Positions 44,235 through 53,887 of a stretch of DNA of 53,887 nt are shown here, in pieces. The DNA lies in the NCBI GenBank assembly GCA_016841825.1, contig JAENYK010000022.1, forward strand, positions 1 through 53,887, given 5' to 3'. The first letter of the stretch is position 1. The number at the start of each line of letters is the position of its first letter. The translations under genes were made by a program, and so were the position numbers. This DNA comes from Halothermothrix sp. Lineage in GTDB: Bacteria > Bacillota > Halanaerobiia > DY22613. The notes beneath the pieces are model-generated. The model worked only from the letters and a program-made list of their open reading frames with translations, searched no databases and was not told where the DNA came from.

Positions 44235-45599
44235 ATGGTTGAAAAAGAGCGTATATCACTTATTTGGGAAGAGGCTTTATCAATAATTAGGTCTAAATTA
44301 TCAAAACCTAGTTATGATACATGGTTAAAGGCTACTGAAGCCATATCTCTGGATGAAAATCAAATAATAATACAGGTTCCCAATGAATTTTCCCGGGAAT
44401 GGCTAGAGAATCGATATGTTGAACTGATCAAAGATACATTATTTCAGCTTACCAACAAAGAATATGACATTTATTTCGTTACTCCTCAGACCAAAGATAA
44501 CTTTGCTGACAGTTATCAGTATCAACAGACCTTCTTAAAAAAACACCCTGAAGAGCAGGTAACGTCAAATCCAGTAACTTCTCTAAACCCAAAGTACACC
44601 TTTGAAACATTCGTTGTGGGTAACAGTAACCGATTCGCCCATGCAGCATCACTGGCTGTAGCTGAAGCTCCAGCGAAAGCTTACAACCCTCTGTTTATTT
44701 ATGGAGATGTAGGTTTAGGCAAAACTCACTTAATGCAGGCAATTGGTCATTACATTTTGAGGCATTCCCCACAATCTAATGTAGTTTATGTCTCATCAGA
44801 GACTTTTACCAATGAGCTAATTAATGCGATTCGTGACGACAAAACTACTGATTTTCGAAACAAATATCGGACAATAGACATTTTATTAGTCGATGATATT
44901 CAATTTGTAGCTGGTAAAGAGAGAACTCAGGAAGAGTTTTTCCATACTTTTAATGCTTTACACGAAGCAAACAAACAGATTATCTTATCCAGTGACCGTC
45001 CCCCCAAGGAGATTCCAACATTAGAGGACAGATTGCGCTCCAGATTTGAGTGGGGTCTAATTACTGATATTCAAAAACCAGATTATGAGACCAGAATGGC
45101 GATTTTGCGTAAAAAAGCGAACTTAGAAAATTTACAGGTTCCTGATGAAGTTATAGCATATATTGCTAACCATATTCAATCAAACATTCGAGAATTAGAA
45201 GGTGCTCTAATTAGAGTAGTAGCTTACTCTTCTCTGACCAATAAAATGATTACAGAAGAATTAGCCAGAGATGCTTTAAAAGACATCTTACCATCTACCA
45301 AAGAACGAGAGGTAACAACCAGGATGATTCAGGAGACTGTAACTGATTACTACAGTTTAAAGATCAAGGATATGACTTCCAAAACCCGAACGCAAACAGT
45401 TGCCTTTCCAAGACAGATAGCCATGTATCTCTGTCGTGAACTAACTAATGCCTCTCTTCCACAGATTGGCGAAGAATTTGGCGGGCGTGACCATACAACC
45501 GTGATACATGCCTGTAACAAAATTAGTGAAAAAATCGAACAAGATAGTTCTTTTAAAAATACCGTCGAAAAACTGATCGAAAAAATCAAAACTGGATAA
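44235..45599 (+). CDS. dnaA: Chromosomal replication initiator DnaA
   Basis: About 454 residues. Domain I (about 1-80) contains [15 protein letters not shown]. Domain III has Walker [17 protein letters not shown] and Walker [15 protein letters not shown]. Domain IV ends with [15 protein letters not shown], the DnaA-box reading helix. It opens oriC with ATP and loads the helicase. I chose the ATG at 44235, 7 nt after GGGAGG; an upstream GTG lies in a DnaA-box region. DnaA boxes before and after the gene suggest autoregulation. Confidence 0.97.
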   Translation: MVEKERISLIWEEALSIIRSKLSKPSYDTWLKATEAISLDENQIIIQVPNEFSREWLENRYVELIKDTLFQLTNKEYDIYFVTPQTKDNFADSYQYQQTFLKKHPEEQVTSNPVTSLNPKYTFETFVVGNSNRFAHAASLAVAEAPAKAYNPLFIYGDVGLGKTHLMQAIGHYILRHSPQSNVVYVSSETFTNELINAIRDDKTTDFRNKYRTIDILLVDDIQFVAGKERTQEEFFHTFNALHEANKQIILSSDRPPKEIPTLEDRLRSRFEWGLITDIQKPDYETRMAILRKKANLENLQVPDEVIAYIANHIQSNIRELEGALIRVVAYSSLTNKMITEELARDALKDILPSTKEREVTTRMIQETVTDYYSLKIKDMTSKTRTQTVAFPRQIAMYLCRELTNASLPQIGEEFGGRDHTTVIHACNKISEKIEQDSSFKNTVEKLIEKIKTG

Positions 45600-45860
45600 A
45601 AGATTGTTTATAACATTGGGAAAAGATGTGTGTGAATTGTGAATAACTTTTGAGCGAGAAATAAACTCTGGATATGTGGATAACTTCTAAGACCTTTTAC
45701 ACATCTTATAAACATCTATAGATTCGGTTATTTTGGGGATAGTAAGGGTTTTCCCCATCATCAACACCCCCTACTACTATTACTATTAATTAAGATTTAA
45801 TAAATAATAATAATATATAGGACTATCCAGGTGTGGAAAAAATATAAGGAGGTCAGAAAA
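45600..45860. other. oriC, unwinding region between dnaA and dnaN
   Basis: DnaA boxes TGTGAATAA (45638-45646) and TGTGGATAA (45675-45683) are followed by a CTACTACTATTACTATTA run (45771-45788), which reads as DnaA-trios on the opposite strand. An AT-rich stretch follows (45784-45820). This order (boxes, GC-rich spacer, trios, AT-rich) matches the Bacillus basal unwinding system. Confidence 0.85.
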
Positions 45861-46967
45861 ATGAAATTCAAAATCTCACAAAAAGAATTCTACGAAGGTA
45901 TTCAAATTGTGCAAAGAGCAGTTTCTAACAAGAACACACTGCCTATTCTTTCAGGAATACTTATCAAAGTCGAAGATACCAGATTAAAATTAGTCGCTAC
46001 AGACTTAGAAATAGGTATAGAATGCTATATAAATGCAGAAATTATAAGTAAAGGTGAATTAGTTTTACCTGCATCTCATTTATCCAATGTAATTCGGGAA
46101 TTACCATCAATGACTGTTATGGTACAGTGCGATTTGCAGAATAAATCAGCAGAGATACTCTGTGGTCATTCTCAGTTTACTATTAATGGTTTTTCAGCTG
46201 ATGACTTTCCAATTCTGCCGAAAATTGAAGATGGAACTCATTTGAGTATTAATCAACCTCTATTCAAAGAGATCGTTGAACAGGTCAAAATAGCTACTTC
46301 AACTGATGAAACTCAGCCGTTCTTAAATGGTGCACTTCTCAGAATAGTGGATAATCAGTTAAAGATGGGGTCAACCAATTCTTATCGTCTAGCTCATCGA
46401 GAAGCAATTATAGAAACAGGAATCGATGAAAAATTAGAGGTAATTATCCCAAACAAGACTTTAGATGAGATGGCTCGACTCCTAAATGATGATCAAGAAG
46501 CAACGGTTAATTTACAATTTACTAATAATCAAATTTTGTTTGATTTAGAAAATATTACTATAATATCCCGACTAATTGAAGGCAGATTTCCAAATTATGA
46601 ACCAGTAATCCCTAAAAACTCTAATACGTTTATTAAGCTGAATAGAAAAGAATTATTACAGGCAGTGAAGCGAGTTTCTTTGATAGCAGCTGCAAATTCT
46701 AATATTATTAGAACAACAGTAACCAATGGACAGATGATTTTGGAATCAGCTAATTCAGAGATAGGTCAGGCTCATGAAGAGTTGGATATAGATATGGAAG
46801 GTTCAGGTGTTGAGATTTCTTTTAATGCTGGATATTTGCTTGACGGACTTAAGATATTAGATACCGATGATGTACAACTTTGCTTTAGTGGCAAATTCAG
46901 TCCATTTATTTTACGTCCCACAAACGAGATAAATTATACTTATGTGGTTAGTCCATTACGCTCATAA
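45861..46967 (+). CDS. dnaN: DNA polymerase III beta subunit (sliding clamp)
   Basis: About 368 residues, three similar clamp domains. The start MKFKISQKEFYEGIQIVQRA and the end PTNEINYTYVVSPLR are typical. It forms the ring that holds the polymerase on DNA. The ATG at 45861 is behind AAGGAGG. It follows the unwinding region, as expected. Confidence 0.97.
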   Translation: MKFKISQKEFYEGIQIVQRAVSNKNTLPILSGILIKVEDTRLKLVATDLEIGIECYINAEIISKGELVLPASHLSNVIRELPSMTVMVQCDLQNKSAEILCGHSQFTINGFSADDFPILPKIEDGTHLSINQPLFKEIVEQVKIATSTDETQPFLNGALLRIVDNQLKMGSTNSYRLAHREAIIETGIDEKLEVIIPNKTLDEMARLLNDDQEATVNLQFTNNQILFDLENITIISRLIEGRFPNYEPVIPKNSNTFIKLNRKELLQAVKRVSLIAAANSNIIRTTVTNGQMILESANSEIGQAHEELDIDMEGSGVEISFNAGYLLDGLKILDTDDVQLCFSGKFSPFILRPTNEINYTYVVSPLRS

Positions 46968-46994
46968 CTAATTATAAAGTGAGGGATCAGGTTC

Positions 46995-47210
46995 GTGGAA
47001 GAAATTATAATTAATACAGAATCTATTAAACTTGATCAATTTTTAAAATGGTCAGGTGTTGCTTATACAGGTGGAGAGGCTAAATTAATGATCAAGGAAG
47101 GAATAGTTATAGTTAACGGCGAATTAGAAACAAGACGTGGTAGAAGTTTAGTTCCCGGTGACGAAATAGAGATTGAAGGACGGGGTCTTTTTAAAATCAC
47201 CCGTGAATAG
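46995..47210 (+). CDS. yaaA: S4-domain RNA-binding protein YaaA
   Basis: 71 residues: IKLDQFLKWSGVAYTGGEAK, then EGIVIVNGELETRRGRSL, the S4 RNA-binding fold. In Bacillus it sits between dnaN and recF and is linked to ribosome maturation. The start is GTG at 46995 behind GTGAGGG. Confidence 0.9.
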   Translation: MEEIIINTESIKLDQFLKWSGVAYTGGEAKLMIKEGIVIVNGELETRRGRSLVPGDEIEIEGRGLFKITRE

Positions 47211-47223
47211 TTGGTGATAGATT

Positions 47224-48360
47224 TTGTATGTGGAAAGATTATATTTAAAAAATTATCGTAATATAAAAGAAGAGGATTTAGCATTTAACCCTACTTTGAA
47301 TCTTTTTATTGGGAAAAATGCTCAGGGAAAGACTAATCTTTTAGAATCTATTTATCTGATGGGAACAGGTTCTTCCCATCGAACCAAAAGCGACCAGGAT
47401 TTGATTGATTGGGATGCTGATTATTTTTTTTTGAAAGCCAGTATTATTAAACGAACCCGGGAGATGACTTTTAGTTATGGTTACAACAAATCAAAAAAAG
47501 AGATCAAGATAGACAACAACCCCCTGCAAAAGATTGGTGATCTGATGGGATATATCAACGTTGTTCTTTTTTCCCCTGAAGATTTACAGATGGTCAAGGG
47601 GAGTCCTGCATTTAGGAGGAGATTTTTGAATTTGGAAATATCTCAGGTTAACCCTTATTATTATCATAATCTCCAGAAGTATAATCAGGTTGTGCGGCAG
47701 CGTAATTTACTTCTCAAAGAGATTCGCGCTAATTATGCTGAGAGAAAAAAGAAACGGGATCTGTTATCTGTCTGGGATCAACAGTTAGTTGATCTGGGAA
47801 GCCGTTTAATTAAAAAACGACTTGAGGTTATCGAAAGATTAGATATATTGGCCAGATTGACTCACAGAAAGATTACTGATGGTCGAGAAAACTTGAAAAT
47901 GGAATATAAATCAGTACTGGGAGCGATTGAAGAACAAACTAGTAGAGAAGAGATTGAGATTATATTTGCGGAGAGATTGAAGGAAGATGTTGACAATGAG
48001 ATTAATCGCGGTAGTACTTTGTACGGACCTCACCTTGACGATATAGAGTTATTTATTAATGAGGTTAATGTTCGTCAATTTGGTTCTCAGGGTCAACAAA
48101 GGACTACTGCATTAGCTTTAAAGATATCTGAACTGGAGTTTATGAAATCAGAGATAGGTGAATATCCAATATTACTCCTGGATGATGTCTTTTCAGAATT
48201 GGACTCTCTCAGGAAGAGTCATCTTTTAGAGGTAATCAGAGATAAGATTCAGACTTTTATAACCAGTACAGATGCCGATGCAGTGAATGAGATTCAAAGT
48301 AAATATAATTTATATTCAGTTACGGAAGGGCAGGTCGAATTGAGTAAAGGGAGTGATTGA
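47224..48360 (+). CDS. recF: DNA replication and repair protein RecF
   Basis: 378 residues. The P-loop GKNAQGKTNLLESIYLMGTG lies near residue 30. The ABC signature FGSQGQQRTTALALK is near 290, and the Walker B ILLLDDVFSELD near 320. It binds gapped DNA with ATP and helps load RecA. The start is a TTG at 47224, giving MYVERLYLKNYRN, which aligns with other RecF proteins. It follows yaaA by 13 nt. Confidence 0.96.
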   Translation: MYVERLYLKNYRNIKEEDLAFNPTLNLFIGKNAQGKTNLLESIYLMGTGSSHRTKSDQDLIDWDADYFFLKASIIKRTREMTFSYGYNKSKKEIKIDNNPLQKIGDLMGYINVVLFSPEDLQMVKGSPAFRRRFLNLEISQVNPYYYHNLQKYNQVVRQRNLLLKEIRANYAERKKKRDLLSVWDQQLVDLGSRLIKKRLEVIERLDILARLTHRKITDGRENLKMEYKSVLGAIEEQTSREEIEIIFAERLKEDVDNEINRGSTLYGPHLDDIELFINEVNVRQFGSQGQQRTTALALKISELEFMKSEIGEYPILLLDDVFSELDSLRKSHLLEVIRDKIQTFITSTDADAVNEIQSKYNLYSVTEGQVELSKGSD

Positions 48361-48361
48361 T

Positions 48362-50604
<2,243 letters not shown>

Positions 50605-50637
50605 TTTTCGGGAAAATGGAAAGGCAGGTTATAAATT

Positions 50638-53229
50638 ATGTCTATGGACGGAATACACGAAGGTGACAACATAAGGCTAGTTGATATTGAAGACCAGATG
50701 CAGGACGCATATTTGGATTACGCAATGAGTGTAATTGTTGGACGTGCGCTTCCAGATGTAAGAGATGGTTTAAAACCTGTTCATCGGCGAATACTTTATG
50801 CTATGCATGAACTGGGACTGGCCCCGAATAAACCTCATAAAAAATCGGCGAGAATAGTTGGGGAAGTTTTAGGTAAATACCATCCACATGGTGACAGCGC
50901 AGTTTATGATACAATGGTCAGGATGGCTCAGGAGTTTTCGTATCGCTATACTCTAGTTGATGGGCACGGTAATTTTGGTTCTGTTGATGGTGATCCTGCC
51001 GCAGCTATGCGTTATACTGAAGCTAGAATGTCTAATTTTAGTATGGAACTTCTATCTGATATTAACAAAAATACAGTTAATTTCCGGCCCAATTTTGATG
51101 AATCTTTAGAAGAACCAGAAGTTTTACCAGCTCGTTTACCAAATTTATTGGTGAATGGTGCTTCAGGTATTGCTGTTGGTATGGCTACAAATATTCCACC
51201 ACACAATATAGGTGAAGTTATTGATGGGATTATTATGATGATTGACAATCCGGAGATTAGCTTGAGCAAGTTAATGCAAGTTATTAAAGGTCCTGATTTC
51301 CCAACAGGTGGTATCATTATGGGAAGAGGTAGGATTAAAAAGGCGTATAAAACGGGGCGTGGGCGTTTAAAAGTACGTGCCAAGACAGATATAGAAGAGA
51401 TGAGTAATGGTAAAAACAGGATTATCGTTACTGAGATCCCCTATCAGGTAAATAAAGCAAAATTGATTGAAAAAATTGCTGAACTGGTGCGGGAAGGTAA
51501 GATTGACGGAATCACAGATTTACGGGATGAATCAGACCGTGAGGGTATGAGAATTGTAATTGAATTGAGAAAAGACGTAGTTCCAAAGGTTGTGTTAAAT
51601 CAATTATTTAAACATACCAGAATGCAGATTACCTTTGGAGTTATTAACCTGGTTTTGGTGAATAATGAACCAAAAGTTTTGCCTTTAAAAGAACTTTTGA
51701 AAGAATATATCAATCACCAAAAAGAGGTTGTAACACGCAGAACTCAGTATGATCTGGATAAAGCAGAGGCTAGAGCACACATTTTAGAAGGATTGCGAAT
51801 AGCTTTAGCCCATATTGATGAGATTATTCAATTAATTCGCAGCTCTGAAGATGGACAGATAGCTAAGAATCGTTTGATTGAAGAATATAGTATGACCGAA
51901 AGACAGGCACAGGCTATTTTGGATATGCGTTTACAAAGGTTAACTGGCCTGGAGCAGGAAAAGTTAGAGATAGAATATAAAGATCTTTTGGAAAAAATCG
52001 CTTATTATAAAAGTATTTTAGAAAATGAAAGTAGACTTTTAGCGATTATTAAAGAAGAAATTTTAGATTTACGGAATAAATATATTGATGAGAGAAGGAC
52101 TGAAATTGTTGAAGATTATTCTTCATTGGATGTTGAAGATTTGATACCACAAAAGGATTCAGTAATTACCCTCACTCATCATGGATATGTAAAAAGGGTA
52201 CAGTTAGATCAATATAAGAGCCAACGACGTGGAGGTCGTGGGATCACAGGAATGAACACCAAGGAAGAGGATTTTGTGGAGACGATGTTAACAGCCACTA
52301 CTCATGATTATTTTCTTTTCTTTACCAACAAAGGATTAGTATATCGTCTCAAGGGATATCAGATACCTGAATCTTCTAGACAGTCCAAAGGAACTGCTAT
52401 TATTAATTTGCTAGAACTTAAAGATGGTGAACGGGTATCAGCCATTATTCCTGTTCGTGAATTCTCCGATAACAAAAATTTAGTAATGGTTACTAAGTGT
52501 GGTTGGATAAAAAAGACACCACTCAAAGATTATGATTCTAAATATACCAGTCTTATTGGGGTTACGCTTCGCGAAGGGGATGAATTGATCTCAGTGAGGA
52601 TGGCAGATCAAGATAATGATATCATTGTTGGTACAGCTATGGGTAAATCTATACGTTTTGCTGAAAAAGAAGCCCGTGCGATGGGACGTTCAGCTCAGGG
52701 AGTTAAGGCGATCACTCTGGATAATGGTGATTATGTAGTAGGTATGGGTGTAATTTTAGAGGGGAGTCGTATACTGACTGTGACTAATAAGGGTTACGGG
52801 AAATTAACTCCTGAAAATGAATATCGTCCGCAGATTCGGGGTGGTAAAGGTTTAATTACCATGCGTCTGATTGAGAAAAATGGCCACCTGATAACATTGC
52901 GGGTCATTGATAAAGAGGAAGAGATTATGCTGATATCTTCTGGTGGTATTATGATTCGGATTTCAGTAGAAGATTTACCAATTCTGGGTAGGAATACTCA
53001 GGGTGTTAGAGTTATGCGCTTAGATGAAGAAGATGAAGTGGTCTCCATCGCATTAATTGACCCTGAAGATGAAGAAGAGTTGCAAAATCTCAGTAAAAAA
53101 GAAGGCCTGGTAGAGATGGATGAAGATGAATTAGATGAAGAACTGGATGATGAGATAGAAGAAGATGATGAGATAGATTTACCGGATTTTGTTGATCAGG
53201 AATATGATGAAGGTATTGATGAGGGCTAA
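50638..53229 (+). CDS. gyrA: DNA gyrase subunit A
   Basis: 863 residues. The catalytic tyrosine is Tyr126 ([11 protein letters not shown]). The quinolone-region serine and acidic residue are Ser87 and Asp91 ([11 protein letters not shown]). The GyrA box QRRGGRG starts the C-terminal wrapping domain. The last ~55 residues form a very acidic tail ([20 protein letters not shown]), longer than in many GyrA proteins. AGGCAGG precedes the ATG. Downstream lie DnaA boxes, a terminator and rrn-type promoters. Confidence 0.97.
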   Translation: MSMDGIHEGDNIRLVDIEDQMQDAYLDYAMSVIVGRALPDVRDGLKPVHRRILYAMHELGLAPNKPHKKSARIVGEVLGKYHPHGDSAVYDTMVRMAQEFSYRYTLVDGHGNFGSVDGDPAAAMRYTEARMSNFSMELLSDINKNTVNFRPNFDESLEEPEVLPARLPNLLVNGASGIAVGMATNIPPHNIGEVIDGIIMMIDNPEISLSKLMQVIKGPDFPTGGIIMGRGRIKKAYKTGRGRLKVRAKTDIEEMSNGKNRIIVTEIPYQVNKAKLIEKIAELVREGKIDGITDLRDESDREGMRIVIELRKDVVPKVVLNQLFKHTRMQITFGVINLVLVNNEPKVLPLKELLKEYINHQKEVVTRRTQYDLDKAEARAHILEGLRIALAHIDEIIQLIRSSEDGQIAKNRLIEEYSMTERQAQAILDMRLQRLTGLEQEKLEIEYKDLLEKIAYYKSILENESRLLAIIKEEILDLRNKYIDERRTEIVEDYSSLDVEDLIPQKDSVITLTHHGYVKRVQLDQYKSQRRGGRGITGMNTKEEDFVETMLTATTHDYFLFFTNKGLVYRLKGYQIPESSRQSKGTAIINLLELKDGERVSAIIPVREFSDNKNLVMVTKCGWIKKTPLKDYDSKYTSLIGVTLREGDELISVRMADQDNDIIVGTAMGKSIRFAEKEARAMGRSAQGVKAITLDNGDYVVGMGVILEGSRILTVTNKGYGKLTPENEYRPQIRGGKGLITMRLIEKNGHLITLRVIDKEEEIMLISSGGIMIRISVEDLPILGRNTQGVRVMRLDEEDEVVSIALIDPEDEEELQNLSKKEGLVEMDEDELDEELDDEIEEDDEIDLPDFVDQEYDEGIDEG

Positions 53230-53247
53230 AGTTATGTGTAAATTTAT

Positions 53248-53414
53248 TTATCCACCAAATATCCACAGATGTGAATAACTTTTATAAAAAATTAGCTGTT
53301 GGCTAAAAAGTCAGCAGCTTTTTTTAATAATAAAGGAAAAATCAGATAGTTCTGTGGATAAGTATTAAAGAAATAATAATTTTTTGTATCATAATGCTGA
53401 TAAGCTGTGAATAA
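53248..53414. other. DnaA-box cluster downstream of gyrA
   Basis: TTATCCACC (53248-53256), ATATCCACA (53259-53267), TGTGAATAA (53270-53278), TGTGGATAA (53353-53361, exact) and TGTGAATAA (53406-53414) flank the gyrA terminator, about 8 kb from the unwinding region. Confidence 0.65.
53294..53326 (+). terminator. gyrA terminator
   Basis: AGCTGTTGGCT (53294-53304) pairs with AGTCAGCAGCT (53309-53319, two wobble pairs), then a T-run. Confidence 0.85.
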
Positions 53415-53480
53415 ATTTTAAAAAGAGAGTGTAACAGATTTAAAGAGTAAAAACCATGTTAAATAACTGTTAAAAGGTCC

Positions 53481-53510
53481 TTGACAATTTTTAAATTAAT
53501 ATGGTAAGAT
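53481..53510 (+). promoter_or_regulatory. Tandem promoter 1 of the presumed rrn operon
   Basis: -35 TTGACA (53481-53486), 18 nt, -10 TAAGAT (53505-53510). Confidence 0.7.
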
Positions 53511-53630
53511 AAAAAAGGTTATGGTGATGAACATATTTTAAGCGTTTAGAATAAAAGTGTGTTAGTTTTACGGACAATCTGAACTGTGCGTTTTTTGACG
53601 GTATTTTGGATTTGACAGTTAATTTGGTTC

Positions 53631-53659
53631 TTGACGTAGAAGAGAAAGTTTGTTATGAT
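53631..53659 (+). promoter_or_regulatory. Tandem promoter 2 of the presumed rrn operon
   Basis: -35 TTGACG (53631-53636), 17 nt, -10 TATGAT (53654-53659). Confidence 0.7.
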
Positions 53660-53789
53660 GTCTTTTGTTCTGTAACCGAGATTTTTCTGAGGTGTTGGTT
53701 TTGACCGCAGTTCGGAAATATGTAAAATTATTAATCAGGAAGCTTAAAATATTAGCAAAATTTTTTAAAATAGAGGTTTTAAAAAATGC

Positions 53790-53818
53790 TTGACAATCTT
53801 TAAAAGGGATGTTAAGAT
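53790..53818 (+). promoter_or_regulatory. Tandem promoter 3 of the presumed rrn operon
   Basis: -35 TTGACA (53790-53795), 17 nt, -10 TAAGAT (53813-53818). The downstream leader has a GTCGC..GCGAC hairpin and a GACCTTTGAAAA stretch like those before Firmicute 16S genes. Confidence 0.75.
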
Positions 53819-53887
53819 ATGAGAGTCGCGGTAATAAGCGACAGGAGATGACCTTTGAAAAGTGAATAGCAATCAGCCAAGTCTAAA

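Larger units (their letters stand above)
53230..53887. other. gyrA downstream region and rRNA operon leader
   Basis: No gene is seen. It contains DnaA boxes (53248-53414), the gyrA terminator, three tandem promoters and an rrn-like leader ending GACCTTTGAAAAGTGAATAG. A 16S rRNA gene should begin soon after the right edge. Confidence 0.65.

Noticed and set aside
44381-44410. TTCCCGGGAA in dnaA as a Noc site
   Set aside because: Only the central ten bases match; the flanks differ and it lies in coding sequence.

Overview
This window is the replication-origin region of a low-GC, endospore-forming Firmicute-type bacterium. The dnaA-dnaN-yaaA-recF-remB-gyrB-gyrA block reads rightward from an oriC at about 43.7-45.8 kb, and the yidC/jag/mnmE/mnmG/rsmG/noc/parA/parB block reads leftward. 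Sporulation-linked genes (LonC-type protease, YyaC, a Spo0E-like phosphatase) support a spore former. The genes together suggest a Clostridia or Halanaerobiia-like lineage, but I cannot fix the genus from sequence alone.

Layout. At 1-455 there is a leftward promoter with a PurR-type operator that fires out of the window. topB follows on the plus strand. purB-purA, a chorismate mutase/DAHP synthase and a SpoU-type RNA methyltransferase run leftward (2.8-7.9 kb). A plus-strand block (8.2-12.9 kb), head-on to the fork leaving oriC, holds a NUDIX hydrolase and a primosome operon: DnaD-like protein, DnaC/DnaI-like helicase loader, DnaB helicase and a small unknown protein. A gene for a protein with two tandem C1q/TNF-like domains, and a GC-rich repeat-like patch, separate this from lonC-rplI-yybS-mazG-like and rpsR-ssb-rpsF. 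Next come ychF, DUF951, an MscS channel and a TPR protein (19.3-22.2 kb), then a YkvI-type membrane protein, an IS200/IS605-like end remnant, yyaC, ykuS, a lipid kinase, bactofilin with an M23 peptidase, DUF4446, a PrcB-like protein, a DSD1-like PLP enzyme, DUF554, a TrkA-type regulator, a Spo0E-like protein and a cysteine desulfurase-like enzyme (23-33.6 kb). Chromosome segregation and tRNA-modification genes lead up to oriC. After gyrA lie more DnaA boxes and three tandem promoters that appear to start an rRNA operon beyond the right edge.

How it fits together. The window carries much of the machinery for starting replication (DnaA, DnaN, DnaD-like, loader, DnaB helicase, SSB, gyrase) and for moving or guarding the new origin (ParA, ParB, Noc), with their DNA sites: DnaA boxes in four clusters, two parS sites and a perfect Noc-type palindrome. 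Almost all leftward genes left of oriC and rightward genes right of it are co-oriented with replication; topB, the NUDIX-primosome block and yyaC are the exceptions.

Main points for a second look: two PurR-type operators with identical geometry; loss of rpmH from between dnaA and rnpA, leaving its probable promoter and an orphan ribosome binding site; a parS site built into the terminator hairpin of parB; a dense DnaA-box cluster 15 kb from oriC; a Noc paralogue with the known Noc-type specificity residues together with a perfect cognate palindrome; and a repeated promoter module in front of two unrelated genes.
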